The translations under genes and the position numbers were made by a program. From an uncultured Clostridia bacterium (GTDB taxonomy: Bacteria; Bacillota; Clostridia; Christensenellales; Borkfalkiaceae): a stretch of DNA of 64,000 nt. Of this stretch, positions 29,578 to 37,863 are shown one piece after another (positions within the stretch are counted from its first letter, which is position 1; each line of letters begins with the position of its first letter). Below the pieces are notes generated by a model. That model was not told where the DNA came from, searched no databases, and saw only the letters and a list, made by a program, of their open reading frames with translations. The DNA is taken from contig CAKQKI010000003.1 in NCBI GenBank assembly GCA_934248055.1, positions 141,885 to 205,884 of the forward strand, read 5' to 3'.

Positions 29578-30366
29578 ATGAATAAATATAAAATTTCTTT
29601 TTTCTCCGACGCTTTTTTCGTTTTCACCGCGGCGTTTTTTTTAAGCGTGTCGATACTAAGATATAACCGCTTCAATATTATTTCAACTCTTCTTGTTTCC
29701 GCCCTGACGGGAATAGCGGCGGCGTCGGGCGTGGTAATTTACGGTCTTATCAAAAGCGAAGACTATAAAAGAGCCGAAGACAGAAAAGAAAAAGCGGAGT
29801 CGTTAATGCGCGAACTTTGTTTTTTAAGTGACGATAAAACTCTGAAATTACTCAAAAAGTGCTATGAAAAGTCGGGCAAAACCGTAGAATTAAAAGAAAA
29901 TTTTATTATTCTTAAGGAAGATAAACAAGCGGTTTTCCCTTTATTTTCTTTAGAAAAAACGCCCGCAAAAGAAGTGATAAAAGCGTATAAACTCACACCT
30001 GAAACATATACGACGGTTATAATGAGCGGCGGAGTTACGAGCGAAACCGAAAATTTCTTAAACGCTATGAAATTGCGGATAAAAGTTCTGAATATTTTTA
30101 ACGTTTACGATATGCTTTCAAGCGCCGATATGCTTCCCGAACGCGTTTTAATTCCGAAAATCAAACCGAAAAAGCGCGGCGAAGTTATTAAAAAAATTTT
30201 CTCGCGGGAAAAGTCGCCTAAATTTTTGCTTGCGGGAACCGTAATACTTCTGAGTTCCGTTTTTTCTTACTATCCCGTGTATTATATAATTTTCGGCGCC
30301 GTTCTTCTGGCGATAGCGGCGGCGTTAAGATTTTTTGCCGCCGAAAAAAACGCGGGCGAAAAATAA
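29578..30366 (+). CDS. Membrane protein of unknown function with cytosolic central domain
   Basis: A 262-residue protein. Two N-terminal membrane segments (about residues 10-30 and 36-58), a soluble central part of about 150 residues and two C-terminal membrane segments (about 213-250). The central part includes SLEKTPAKEVIKAYKLTPETYTTV in pieces and the strand-rich ENFIILKEDKQAVFPLF; I see no catalytic signature I can name. The frame is flanked by the divergent nadD-yqeK start and a convergent rubrerythrin. No function is proposed. Confidence 0.6.
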   Translation: MNKYKISFFSDAFFVFTAAFFLSVSILRYNRFNIISTLLVSALTGIAAASGVVIYGLIKSEDYKRAEDRKEKAESLMRELCFLSDDKTLKLLKKCYEKSGKTVELKENFIILKEDKQAVFPLFSLEKTPAKEVIKAYKLTPETYTTVIMSGGVTSETENFLNAMKLRIKVLNIFNVYDMLSSADMLPERVLIPKIKPKKRGEVIKKIFSREKSPKFLLAGTVILLSSVFSYYPVYYIIFGAVLLAIAAALRFFAAEKNAGEK

Positions 30367-30376
30367 TTCGCCCGCG

Positions 30377-30404
30377 TAGCCGCAAGCGACTGCGCTTGTT
30401 GCTA
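30377..30404. repeat. End-only copy of inverted-repeat element family C
   Basis: It begins TAGCCGCAAGCGACTGCG, matching the left end of the element at 26135-26414 with one difference, and closes with TTGTTGCTA, a decayed right end. It lies between two convergent genes. Confidence 0.55.
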
Positions 30405-30409
30405 AGATT

Positions 30410-30946
30410 TTAATAATTATCAGCCGAAATTTCAAAATAACTTTGCGGATGAGCGCAAACGGGGCATACTTCGGGGGCTTTAACGCCGACCGCTATATGA
30501 CCGCAATTTCTGCACTCCCAGACTTTTACTTCGCATTTTTCGAAAACTTTTTGCGTTTCAACGTTTTTAAGAAGAGCGCGATACCTTTCTTCGTGCCGCT
30601 TTTCTATCGCCGCAACCATGCGGAACTTTTTCGCCAAATCGTAAAAACCTTCTTCTTCGGCGGTTTTTGCAAAGTTTTCGTACATATCCGTCCACTCGTA
30701 ATTTTCGCCGTTCGCGGCAGCCGCAAGATTTTCGGCGGTATCGCTTATTCCGCTCAATTCTTTAAACCACATTTTAGCGTGTTCTTTTTCATTGTCGGCA
30801 GTTTTTAAAAACAACTCCGCTATCTGCTCGAACCCCTGCTTTTTCGCAACCGAAGCAAAATACGTGTACTTGTTTCTCGCCTGAGATTCGCCCGAAAACG
30901 CCGCTTCGAGATTTTTTTCGGTCTTCGTTCCCGAATATTTACCCAT
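30410..30946 (-). CDS. Rubrerythrin
   Basis: A 178-residue protein. The ferritin-like part has the di-iron ligands in FSGESQARNKYTYFA, DNEKEHAKMWFKE and EKRHEERYRAL. The C-terminal rubredoxin domain has CRNCGH and CPVCAHPQ, giving a Cys4 iron site. Rubrerythrins reduce peroxide in anaerobes with electrons from rubredoxin or NAD(P)H partners. Monocistronic with a good ribosome-binding site (AGGAGAAG). Confidence 0.93.
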   Translation of the reverse strand: MGKYSGTKTEKNLEAAFSGESQARNKYTYFASVAKKQGFEQIAELFLKTADNEKEHAKMWFKELSGISDTAENLAAAANGENYEWTDMYENFAKTAEEEGFYDLAKKFRMVAAIEKRHEERYRALLKNVETQKVFEKCEVKVWECRNCGHIAVGVKAPEVCPVCAHPQSYFEISADNY

Positions 30947-31015
30947 AACTCTTCTCCTTTTTATTTATTTCAGCCGCTTGCGACTGTTTGGTAATGATAT
31001 TATATCTCAATAATA

Positions 31016-32134
31016 TTATTTTGTCAAGAATTCTGTTACCGCCGCGCTTTCCGAAATGACGCCGTTTTCGACTTTGAAAATTTTAATGTCGGCAGAAGGA
31101 GAAAATTCGGCAGGCACGTCCGTACAGGTAATTATCGTCTGAACGTTTTCGGTGCGCTTTAAAAGGCGTTCGCGGCGGGTTTTGTCAAGTTCGCTGAGAG
31201 CGTCGTCGAGAATAAGCACGGGATACTCGCCGAAACGTTCTTTAAAAACTTCGAGTTCGGCAAGTTTTAACGAAAGAGCGCAGGAACGCTGCTGACCCTG
31301 CGAGCCGTAAACGCGGACGTCTTCGCCGTTGATTTTTATTTTAATATCGTCGCGATGGGGACCTATGCCGGTATATCCGAGAGCAACGTCTTTTTCGATT
31401 CTTTCCGAAAGAGCGATTAAAAACGACGATTTTATATCGCTTTCGTCTTTGAAAAAACTTTCGAGCGAAAGAGTTAAATTTTCCTTTCCGTCAGACAAAA
31501 AGTTATGCGCCGCAACGGCGTGCGGTAAAAGTTTTTTGATAAATCCGAGCCGCTCTTTCACAATCGTTTCGCAGTAAACGGCAAGTTGCTCGTCCCATAA
31601 AGGAAGGGTTGCGTAAATAACTTCTTTGTCGGGATTTTTAAGCAAAACGTTTCTCTGTTCGAGAATTTTGCGGTACTTCGAAAGAGAATAAAAATAAGTT
31701 TTACTCATCTGCGACAGAGATATATCCATAAATCTGCGGCGGTCTTCGGGGCTGTCCTGAATAAGTTTTAATTCCCCGGGGTTAAAAAACACCGAGTTTA
31801 TATTGCCCATAAGTTCGCCTATTTTTTTTATCGGAACGCCGTTGATTTTAATCGACTTGTTTGCGCTTGCGGAAAAATCTATCCCGACTTCCACTCCGCC
31901 GTACTGCGAAACCGCCTTTCCCGTAACCGAAGCGGAACTTTCGCCGTAACGAATAACCTGCTTATCTCTTGCGGCGCGCGGAGAATATCCCGTGCAAAGA
32001 TAAAAAACCGCTTCGGCGCAGTTTGTTTTTCCCTGCGCGTTATCGCCCGACAAGATATTTATACCGCGCGAAAAATTCACCGACTGGAACTTATAATTGC
32101 GATAATTTTTAAGAGTAAGATTTTTTATATACAT
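31016..32134 (-). CDS. recF: DNA replication and repair protein RecF
   Basis: A 372-residue SMC-like ATPase: Walker A ILSGDNAQGKTNCAEAV, the RecF-specific FFNPGELKLIQDSPEDRRRFMD, signature YGSQGQQRSCALSLKLAEL and Walker B PVLILDDALSELD. It loads RecA at gaps. Normal length. It is divergent from dnaA with 104 nt between them, instead of following dnaN as in the usual chromosomal origin region. Confidence 0.95.
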   Translation of the reverse strand: MYIKNLTLKNYRNYKFQSVNFSRGINILSGDNAQGKTNCAEAVFYLCTGYSPRAARDKQVIRYGESSASVTGKAVSQYGGVEVGIDFSASANKSIKINGVPIKKIGELMGNINSVFFNPGELKLIQDSPEDRRRFMDISLSQMSKTYFYSLSKYRKILEQRNVLLKNPDKEVIYATLPLWDEQLAVYCETIVKERLGFIKKLLPHAVAAHNFLSDGKENLTLSLESFFKDESDIKSSFLIALSERIEKDVALGYTGIGPHRDDIKIKINGEDVRVYGSQGQQRSCALSLKLAELEVFKERFGEYPVLILDDALSELDKTRRERLLKRTENVQTIITCTDVPAEFSPSADIKIFKVENGVISESAAVTEFLTK

Positions 32135-32238
32135 TGCGCGCCCGTTTAATTGATTTTTTCTTTCGGTTAGTATATAATATATTTTAACATAAAGATTCGT
32201 TTTTTACAAAAGTTTGATACGGTTTTGCGGAGAAAAAT

Positions 32239-33582
32239 ATGGAAAGTTACGAAATTATATGGAAAGAAGCGCTTGCATACCTTGAAAATTCAACGTCGTC
32301 TATAAGTTATACGACGTTTATCAAGGTATTAGAGCCTATAGACCTTAAAGGGAGTACTTTCGTTCTTCTTGCAAAAACGGGCGTTCACGCAAGCATGGCG
32401 AAAACAAACCTTAAAGATAAAATTATCGACGCGCTTAAAAGCCTTAATCTCGGCATAACCGACGTTGAAATTTTTCAGGGCGCGAATAAAGAAGAATATC
32501 TTTTGAGCGCAAAGGAAGCGGAAACTCTTCCGCCCGTTGAAAGCACTCCTATCGACCCGAAGTACACTTTCGATACTTTCGTCGTGGGAGAGTCGAACAG
32601 ATATTTATACGCCGCCGCGAAAGCGGTGGCGGAAGACCCCGGTAACAGTTATAACCCGCTGTTTATACACGGCGCGTCGGGGCTGGGCAAAACGCATATC
32701 ATGCACGCGATAGCGAATTACATTATGAAAACCCGTCCCGAAAAAAAGGTGCTTTACGCTACCTGCGAAAAATTCGCAAGCGAACTTATAGCGAATTTGC
32801 GCACGGGCAAAGCCTACACTCGCGAAGGCGAAGATTTCAGAAACCGCTATCGCGGCGTAGACGTGCTTATGGTTGACGACGTTCAGTTTTTAGCGAAAAA
32901 GCAATCCACTCAGGAAGAATTTTTTCACACTTTCAACGCGTTATACGGAGAAAACAAGCAAATAATTTTATCTGCCGACTGCGAGCCGAAAGAAATTCAA
33001 CTTTTAGACGACAGGTTGAAAACCCGTTTCGAAGGCGGGCTTAAAGCGCAGGTTCTTGCGCCCGATATAGAAACGAAAATAGCAATCGTTCAGAAAAAAG
33101 CGGAATTCAGAAAATATATTCTCCCGCTTGACGTTGCCACGCTAATTGCCGAAAATTCCGACGATAACGTAAGAAGTCTCGAAGGAATGCTTAACAAAGT
33201 GATATTTTCCGCAATACTGCACGAACAACCCATAACCCTGCCGCTTGCCGAAGAAACGCTTAAAGAAAGCATCTCGCCCGACATTAAAGAAGCCGTTTCC
33301 ACCACCCGCATTATCGATACGGTATGCTCGTATTACAACGTGTCTAAGCAAGACCTTATATCAAAAAAAAGAAACAAAGAACTCGTAGAGCCGCGTCAGA
33401 TATGCGCTTATCTTATGACGGAAATGATGAACGTTCCGCTCGTGACGATAGGTCAGTCGCTCGGCGGCAAAAACTACACCACCGTTATTCACTCGCGGGA
33501 TAAAATTTCAGAACTTATCCGCATAAACGACAGAATAGCAACCGAAATCAACGACCTTAAAAATCTTATTTTGAAGAAATAA
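32239..33582 (+). CDS. dnaA: Chromosomal replication initiator protein DnaA
   Basis: A 447-residue protein. Domain III has Walker A HGASGLGKTHIMHAIA and Walker B DVLMVDDVQFLAKK; the initiator-specific RLKTRFEGGL arginine-finger region follows. Domain IV ends with the DNA-binding ICAYLMTEMMNVPLVTIGQSLGGKNYTTVIHS. It opens the origin. The start has a GGAG ribosome-binding site. No cluster of DnaA boxes (TTATCCACA-like) is visible in the 104-nt upstream gap or nearby. The next gene, mnmG, starts 1 nt after its stop codon. Confidence 0.96.
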   Translation: MESYEIIWKEALAYLENSTSSISYTTFIKVLEPIDLKGSTFVLLAKTGVHASMAKTNLKDKIIDALKSLNLGITDVEIFQGANKEEYLLSAKEAETLPPVESTPIDPKYTFDTFVVGESNRYLYAAAKAVAEDPGNSYNPLFIHGASGLGKTHIMHAIANYIMKTRPEKKVLYATCEKFASELIANLRTGKAYTREGEDFRNRYRGVDVLMVDDVQFLAKKQSTQEEFFHTFNALYGENKQIILSADCEPKEIQLLDDRLKTRFEGGLKAQVLAPDIETKIAIVQKKAEFRKYILPLDVATLIAENSDDNVRSLEGMLNKVIFSAILHEQPITLPLAEETLKESISPDIKEAVSTTRIIDTVCSYYNVSKQDLISKKRNKELVEPRQICAYLMTEMMNVPLVTIGQSLGGKNYTTVIHSRDKISELIRINDRIATEINDLKNLILKK

Positions 33583-33583
33583 T

Positions 33584-35455
33584 ATGTCATACGAATTAAA
33601 CGAAGGAACGTTCGACGCCGTAGTAATAGGCGCGGGGCATGCGGGCGCGGAAGCCGCGCTGTCGCTTGCGCGTTTGGGAAATAAAACCGCCCTTTTGACT
33701 ATAAATCTCGACAATATCGCGTTTATGGCGTGCAATCCGTCGATAGGCGGCACGGCAAAGGGGCATTTAGTGAGAGAAATCGACGCGCTCGGCGGCGAAA
33801 TGGGTATAAATGCGGACAAAACAGCCCTTCAGATGAAAATGCTCAATCGCGGAAAAGGCGCAGCCGTGCAGTCGCTCCGCGCGCAGTCCGACAAAAACCG
33901 CTATCACACGGAAATGAAAAAAACGCTTGAAAATACCGTGAATTTACGTATTCTTCAATGCGAAGCGACTGAAATTTTAACCGAAAACGGAAAAATAACG
34001 GGCGTAAAAACGAACTATAACTCCGTTTTGCACTGCCGCGCCGCGGTTATTGCGACGGGCGTTTATTTAAACAGCGATATAGTCGTAGGAAACTACCGCA
34101 AGTTTTCCGGGCCTAACGGATTTCAGAACGCAACCGCGCTTACGGACAGTCTTATAAGCGCAGGCTTTAAAATCCGCCGCTTCAAAACGGGTACTCCCGC
34201 CAGGTTAGACAAAAAAAGCATAAATTTTTCGGAATTTTCCGTTCAGCACGGCGAAACGGACGTTTACCCTTTTTCTTACATGACGAAAAGTCTTATAAAA
34301 AAGCAAACGCCGTGCTATCTCGGATACACTAACGAAGAAACGCACAGAATTATTCTTGATAATCTTGACCGTTCGCCTTTGTATAACGGGTTTATAACGA
34401 CCACGGGTCCGAGATACTGCCCTTCCATCGAAACGAAAGTAGTTCGGTTCAAAGACAAAGAAAGGCATCAGATATTTTTAGAGCCGGAAGGAAAAGATAC
34501 CGACGAAATTTACGTTCAGGGAATGTCGTCGTCGATGCCTGCAGACGTTCAGGTCGAAATGTACCGCTCGATTAAAGGTTTTGAAAACGCGCAGTTTATG
34601 CGTTACGCTTACGCGATAGAGTACGACTGCATTGACAGTCTTGACCTTAAACCCACTCTCGAATTTAAAAAAATCGGCGGAATTTTCACCGCGGGGCAGA
34701 TAAACGGAACGAGCGGATACGAAGAAGCGGCGGCGCAGGGTCTGATAGCGGGAATCAATGCAGACGCTTATTTAAACGGCAAAGAGCCTTTGATATTGCG
34801 TCGCGACCAAGCCTATATCGGCGTTTTAATAGACGATCTCGTTACGAAAGGAACCGACGAACCTTACAGAATGATGACTTCGCGCGCGGAGTACCGACTG
34901 ATTTTACGGCAGGACGACGCCGACGAACGCCTTACGCCCGTCGGAAGAAAAATCGGACTCGTTACGGATAAGCGTTGGAAAATTTTTCTTAAACGCAAAA
35001 AAATGAAAGAAAACGTTAAAAAAGAGTTTGAAACCGTCGTTCCTTACAAAATCGCGAAAGAATTTGCAGAGCAGAACTCGAAAGGCGAAGTGTACTCTCC
35101 CCTTACTTACGCGGATATGATAAGACGCGGCATTTCAGTAAAACTCATTCGGGAAAAATTCAACGCGTTCGACGGCGTTTTCGAAGATATACTCGAAAGC
35201 GCGGAAACCGACGTAAGATACGCGGGATACATAAAAAAAGAACAGGAAAATATTTTAAAAACCGAAAAACTGCGTTTGAAAAAACTCCCCGAAGACGCCG
35301 ATTATATGAAAATCGAAGGTCTTAGGACGGAGGCAAGGCAAAAACTCAACGAAATCCGCCCGCTCGATATAGATCAGGCTTCGCGGATTTCAGGGGTAAA
35401 CCCTGCCGATATTGCGGTTCTTTTGGTTTGGTTAAGGACTAAATATGGAAGATAA
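33584..35455 (+). CDS. mnmG: tRNA 5-carboxymethylaminomethyluridine modification enzyme MnmG
   Basis: A 623-residue FAD protein. FDAVVIGAGHAGAEAALSLARLG is the FAD motif, MACNPSIGGTAKGHLVREIDALGGEMG and FKTGTPARLDKKS are MnmG signatures, and GVNPADIAVLLVWL is the C-terminal tRNA-contact helix. With MnmE it modifies wobble U34. It is directly coupled to dnaA, whereas most Firmicutes have mnmE-mnmG in a separate unit. It overlaps a 52-codon frame at its 3' end by 11 nt. Confidence 0.95.
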   Translation: MSYELNEGTFDAVVIGAGHAGAEAALSLARLGNKTALLTINLDNIAFMACNPSIGGTAKGHLVREIDALGGEMGINADKTALQMKMLNRGKGAAVQSLRAQSDKNRYHTEMKKTLENTVNLRILQCEATEILTENGKITGVKTNYNSVLHCRAAVIATGVYLNSDIVVGNYRKFSGPNGFQNATALTDSLISAGFKIRRFKTGTPARLDKKSINFSEFSVQHGETDVYPFSYMTKSLIKKQTPCYLGYTNEETHRIILDNLDRSPLYNGFITTTGPRYCPSIETKVVRFKDKERHQIFLEPEGKDTDEIYVQGMSSSMPADVQVEMYRSIKGFENAQFMRYAYAIEYDCIDSLDLKPTLEFKKIGGIFTAGQINGTSGYEEAAAQGLIAGINADAYLNGKEPLILRRDQAYIGVLIDDLVTKGTDEPYRMMTSRAEYRLILRQDDADERLTPVGRKIGLVTDKRWKIFLKRKKMKENVKKEFETVVPYKIAKEFAEQNSKGEVYSPLTYADMIRRGISVKLIREKFNAFDGVFEDILESAETDVRYAGYIKKEQENILKTEKLRLKKLPEDADYMKIEGLRTEARQKLNEIRPLDIDQASRISGVNPADIAVLLVWLRTKYGR

Positions 35456-35603
35456 AAAAGCCCCCGTAACACTTTCGGAAAAAGAAAAACAAAAAGAAGA
35501 ACTTAATAAAAAACGCAGAAAAAAAGCCGCGAACGAAAAATTCAAAGCCGAATATTTCGCCTATTACGACGATATAAAAATAAGCGACAGGCAGGACTGG
35601 TAA
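35445..35603 (+). CDS. Small highly charged protein (52 aa), unknown
   Basis: The ATG at 35445 overlaps the end of mnmG by 11 nt and the TAA is at 35601-35603, 1 nt before the next gene. The protein is rich in Lys and Glu (for example LSEKEKQKEELNKKRRKKAA), probably one long helix, ending AYYDDIKISDRQDW. The tight packing between mnmG and the Dabb gene argues that it is translated. No family recognised. Confidence 0.6.
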   Translation: MEDKKAPVTLSEKEKQKEELNKKRRKKAANEKFKAEYFAYYDDIKISDRQDW

Positions 35604-35604
35604 A

Positions 35605-35898
35605 ATGATTAAACACGTAGTATGTTTCAAACTTAAAGACAATTCAATAGACGCTAAGGAAAAAGCGACGAACGTTCTTATGAGCATGATAACCAAAGTT
35701 CATTCGATTTGGGGAATAGAAGTCGGTCAGGACTTTCTTTGCTCTCCGCGTTCGTTCGATATTATACTTCAGGTAGTACTCGAAAGCAAAGAAAAACTCG
35801 ACGAATATCAAAACGACCTATATCACGTGAACGTGGTTAAAAAATATATGCACGAACACGCCGAAAATTCTGTATCGGTAGATTATGAAACAGACTGA
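35605..35898 (+). CDS. Dabb (stress-responsive A/B barrel) family protein
   Basis: A 97-residue ferredoxin-like-fold protein. It opens MIKHVVCFKLKD and ends with HVNVVKKYMHEHAENSVSVDYE, which match the dimeric alpha/beta barrel (Dabb) family. The family has diverse or unknown roles. It starts 1 nt after the 52-aa gene and belongs to the dnaA-mnmG unit. Confidence 0.85.
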   Translation: MIKHVVCFKLKDNSIDAKEKATNVLMSMITKVHSIWGIEVGQDFLCSPRSFDIILQVVLESKEKLDEYQNDLYHVNVVKKYMHEHAENSVSVDYETD

Positions 35899-35944
35899 AC
35901 GACGGGCCGATTAACCCGTTGAAATAAATAAAAGGAGATTTATT

Positions 35945-36169
35945 ATGGTAAAAAAAATCGGAAAAGTAACTTACGACACGGAAGCGTCCGAAATCGTTAA
36001 AAAGAACGTTTTCGGCGTATACGGCGACCCCGCGGGCTACGAAGAAACAATTTACGTAACCGCAAAAGGAAATTACTTCCTTTACACGAACGGCGGCAAA
36101 GACTCGAAATATCCGGAAGAGAAAATCAAGGCGCTTACGAAAGAAAAAGCGGCAGAAATGATTAAGTAA
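35945..36169 (+). CDS. Small conserved-looking protein (74 aa), unknown
   Basis: A soluble 74-residue protein: MVKKIGKVTYDTEASEIVKK, then a strand-rich middle YEETIYVTAKGNYFLYTNGG and a helical Lys/Glu-rich tail (EEKIKALTKEKAAEMIK). AAAGGAGAT precedes the ATG. The body resembles small proteins annotated only as hypothetical in Clostridia. Last gene before a strong terminator. Confidence 0.65.
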   Translation: MVKKIGKVTYDTEASEIVKKNVFGVYGDPAGYEETIYVTAKGNYFLYTNGGKDSKYPEEKIKALTKEKAAEMIK

Positions 36170-36243
36170 CAAAAAAGCCGCCGTTTTGCGGCCGAAAACG
36201 AAAAGGCGAAAGTATTTTTACTTCGCCTTTTAAAACCGTTTAT

Positions 36244-36282
36244 AAAGCGGCGTTGCGACAGTTTTTGTCGCAACGCCGCTTT
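36244..36282. terminator. Strong bidirectional terminator
   Basis: AAAGCGGCGTTGCGACA pairs perfectly with TGTCGCAACGCCGCTTT over 17 bp. It separates the dnaA unit from the convergent rluA-type gene. A weaker hairpin lies at 36177-36193. Confidence 0.9.
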
Positions 36283-36292
36283 TACGATATTT

Positions 36293-36991
36293 TTATATCG
36301 TTTTAACCGCAACGGAAGTATCAAAAAACTTCCAGGGAACAATATCTTTCGGCGGCTCGATTTTAAAAACCAGCCTTTCTTTGGTTACGGGATGAGTGAA
36401 CGCAAGCGTCGTCGCCCACAGCGCGAGATTTCCTTTAACCGCGTTTTCTCCGCCGTAGCGCATATCGCCGAAAACAGGCGCACCTATATTGCTCATCTGC
36501 ACTCTTATCTGATGGCTGCGACCCGTTCTGAGTTTAATTTCGGCGAGAGAAAGTCCGCCTTTTTCTTCCACTACGTTATATTCGAGTTCTGCGTATTTTG
36601 CCCCTTCCACGGTCTGCCCGCAGACGTAAACCATATTGTTTATAGGGTTCTTTTTCAGGTAATTTTTAAGTATCTGACGCTTTTTCGCAAGCGTTCCCGT
36701 AAGCACGGCGTAATATATTTTCTGAAAATCGCCCGAACGCATTTGCTCGGAAAGCCTTGCCGCCGCCTTCGAAGTTTTGGCAAACACCATAACGCCGCCC
36801 GTAGGACGGTCAAGCCTGTGAACGAGTCCTATATAAACGTTTCCGGGCTTGGAATCTCTCACCTTGATATACTCTTTGATTTCGGTAAGCAAATCCTCGT
36901 CTTTACTCTCGTCGGCGCAGCACGGCACGTTCTGCGGTTTTAAAACCACGATAATATGGTTATCTTCGTAAACTATGAGTGGTTGATCCAT
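36293..36991 (-). CDS. RluA-family pseudouridine synthase
   Basis: A 232-residue enzyme from the ATG at 36991, which has an AAGGAT ribosome-binding site; an earlier in-frame start lies inside the methyltransferase gene. IGLVHRLDRPTGGVMVFAKT carries the catalytic Asp (HRLDRPTGG) and AEIKLRTGRSHQIRVQMSNIG is the RluA-family C-terminal motif. No S4 domain is present, so it is closer to the RluA/TruC type than RluD. The RNA target is unknown. Confidence 0.9.
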   Translation of the reverse strand: MDQPLIVYEDNHIIVVLKPQNVPCCADESKDEDLLTEIKEYIKVRDSKPGNVYIGLVHRLDRPTGGVMVFAKTSKAAARLSEQMRSGDFQKIYYAVLTGTLAKKRQILKNYLKKNPINNMVYVCGQTVEGAKYAELEYNVVEEKGGLSLAEIKLRTGRSHQIRVQMSNIGAPVFGDMRYGGENAVKGNLALWATTLAFTHPVTKERLVFKIEPPKDIVPWKFFDTSVAVKTI

Positions 36992-36995
36992 ATTT

Positions 36996-37862
36996 TTATC
37001 CTTTTTCGGGCGTCCATAAGCCCGAACAACCGCACGGAAGACAGGCAACTCCGTCCGTTTTTAAACCTATTTCGTAAGCGTCTATTTTCCCGCCGTAATT
37101 TTTAAGATTCAGCGCGAGAACGTTTTTTATTACCTGCGGCTGAAGCCCCGTAGTATAACTGTTTATCAAAAAAAACAAAGGGTTATCCGATAAAACTTCG
37201 ACGCACGTGCCGACGAGATTGAAAAGTTCGTTCTCTATTTTCCACGTTTCGCCGTTAGGTCCCCTGCCGAAACTCGGCGGGTCCATAATTATTGCGTCGT
37301 ACTTTCTGCCGCGCCGTATTTCGCGGCGAACGAATTTAAGGCAATCGTCGATAATAAACCTGACTTTTCCTTCGCCCACGCCCGACAGTCTGCAATTTTC
37401 GCCCGCTCTTTCGACCATGGCTCTGGCGGCGTCTACGTGGCAGACCGACGCCCCCGCTTTAAGACACGCGACCGTTGCTCCGCCCGTATAAGCAAACAGA
37501 TTTAAAACGCTTATTTCTCTGCCCGCGTTTTTAATCAGCGCAGACATTTTGTCCCAGTTTGCCGCCTGCTCGGGGAAAAGCCCCGTGTGCTTGAACCCCA
37601 TGGGCTTTATTAAAAACCTGAGATCGCCGTAACTTATAACCCATTCGCGCGGCATAGGTTTATAATTTATCCATTTACCCCCGCCCGTTTCGCTTCTTAC
37701 GTATTTCGCGTTAAGCCCGGGATAATTTTCCATATCCGTTTCGGCGGGCCAAATTACCTGCGGGTCGGGTCGGAGAAGAATAACGTCTTTCCACTTTTCG
37801 AGTTTATATCCGTCGCCCGTTGCGATTACGCGGTAATCTTTCCATTTATCCGCAAGAACCAT
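36996..37862 (-). CDS. Class I SAM-dependent rRNA methyltransferase (RlmI/RlmK-like)
   Basis: A 288-residue protein. SVLNLFAYTGGATVACLKAGA is the SAM motif I, HVDAARAMVERAGENCRLSG motif II, and YDAIIMDPPSFGRGPNGETWKIE the N/DPPS-type catalytic block. The N-terminal part lacks a PUA domain. The ATG at 37862 was chosen since AAAAGG is 8 nt upstream and it lies 1 nt past the ileS stop. It methylates rRNA at cytosine or guanine in related enzymes; the exact site is unknown. Confidence 0.85.
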   Translation of the reverse strand: MVLADKWKDYRVIATGDGYKLEKWKDVILLRPDPQVIWPAETDMENYPGLNAKYVRSETGGGKWINYKPMPREWVISYGDLRFLIKPMGFKHTGLFPEQAANWDKMSALIKNAGREISVLNLFAYTGGATVACLKAGASVCHVDAARAMVERAGENCRLSGVGEGKVRFIIDDCLKFVRREIRRGRKYDAIIMDPPSFGRGPNGETWKIENELFNLVGTCVEVLSDNPLFFLINSYTTGLQPQVIKNVLALNLKNYGGKIDAYEIGLKTDGVACLPCGCSGLWTPEKG

Positions 37863-37863
37863 A

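Noticed and set aside
36392..36943. 183-codon forward frame antisense to the pseudouridine synthase
   Set aside because: The reverse strand carries HRLDRPTGG and the full RluA fold.
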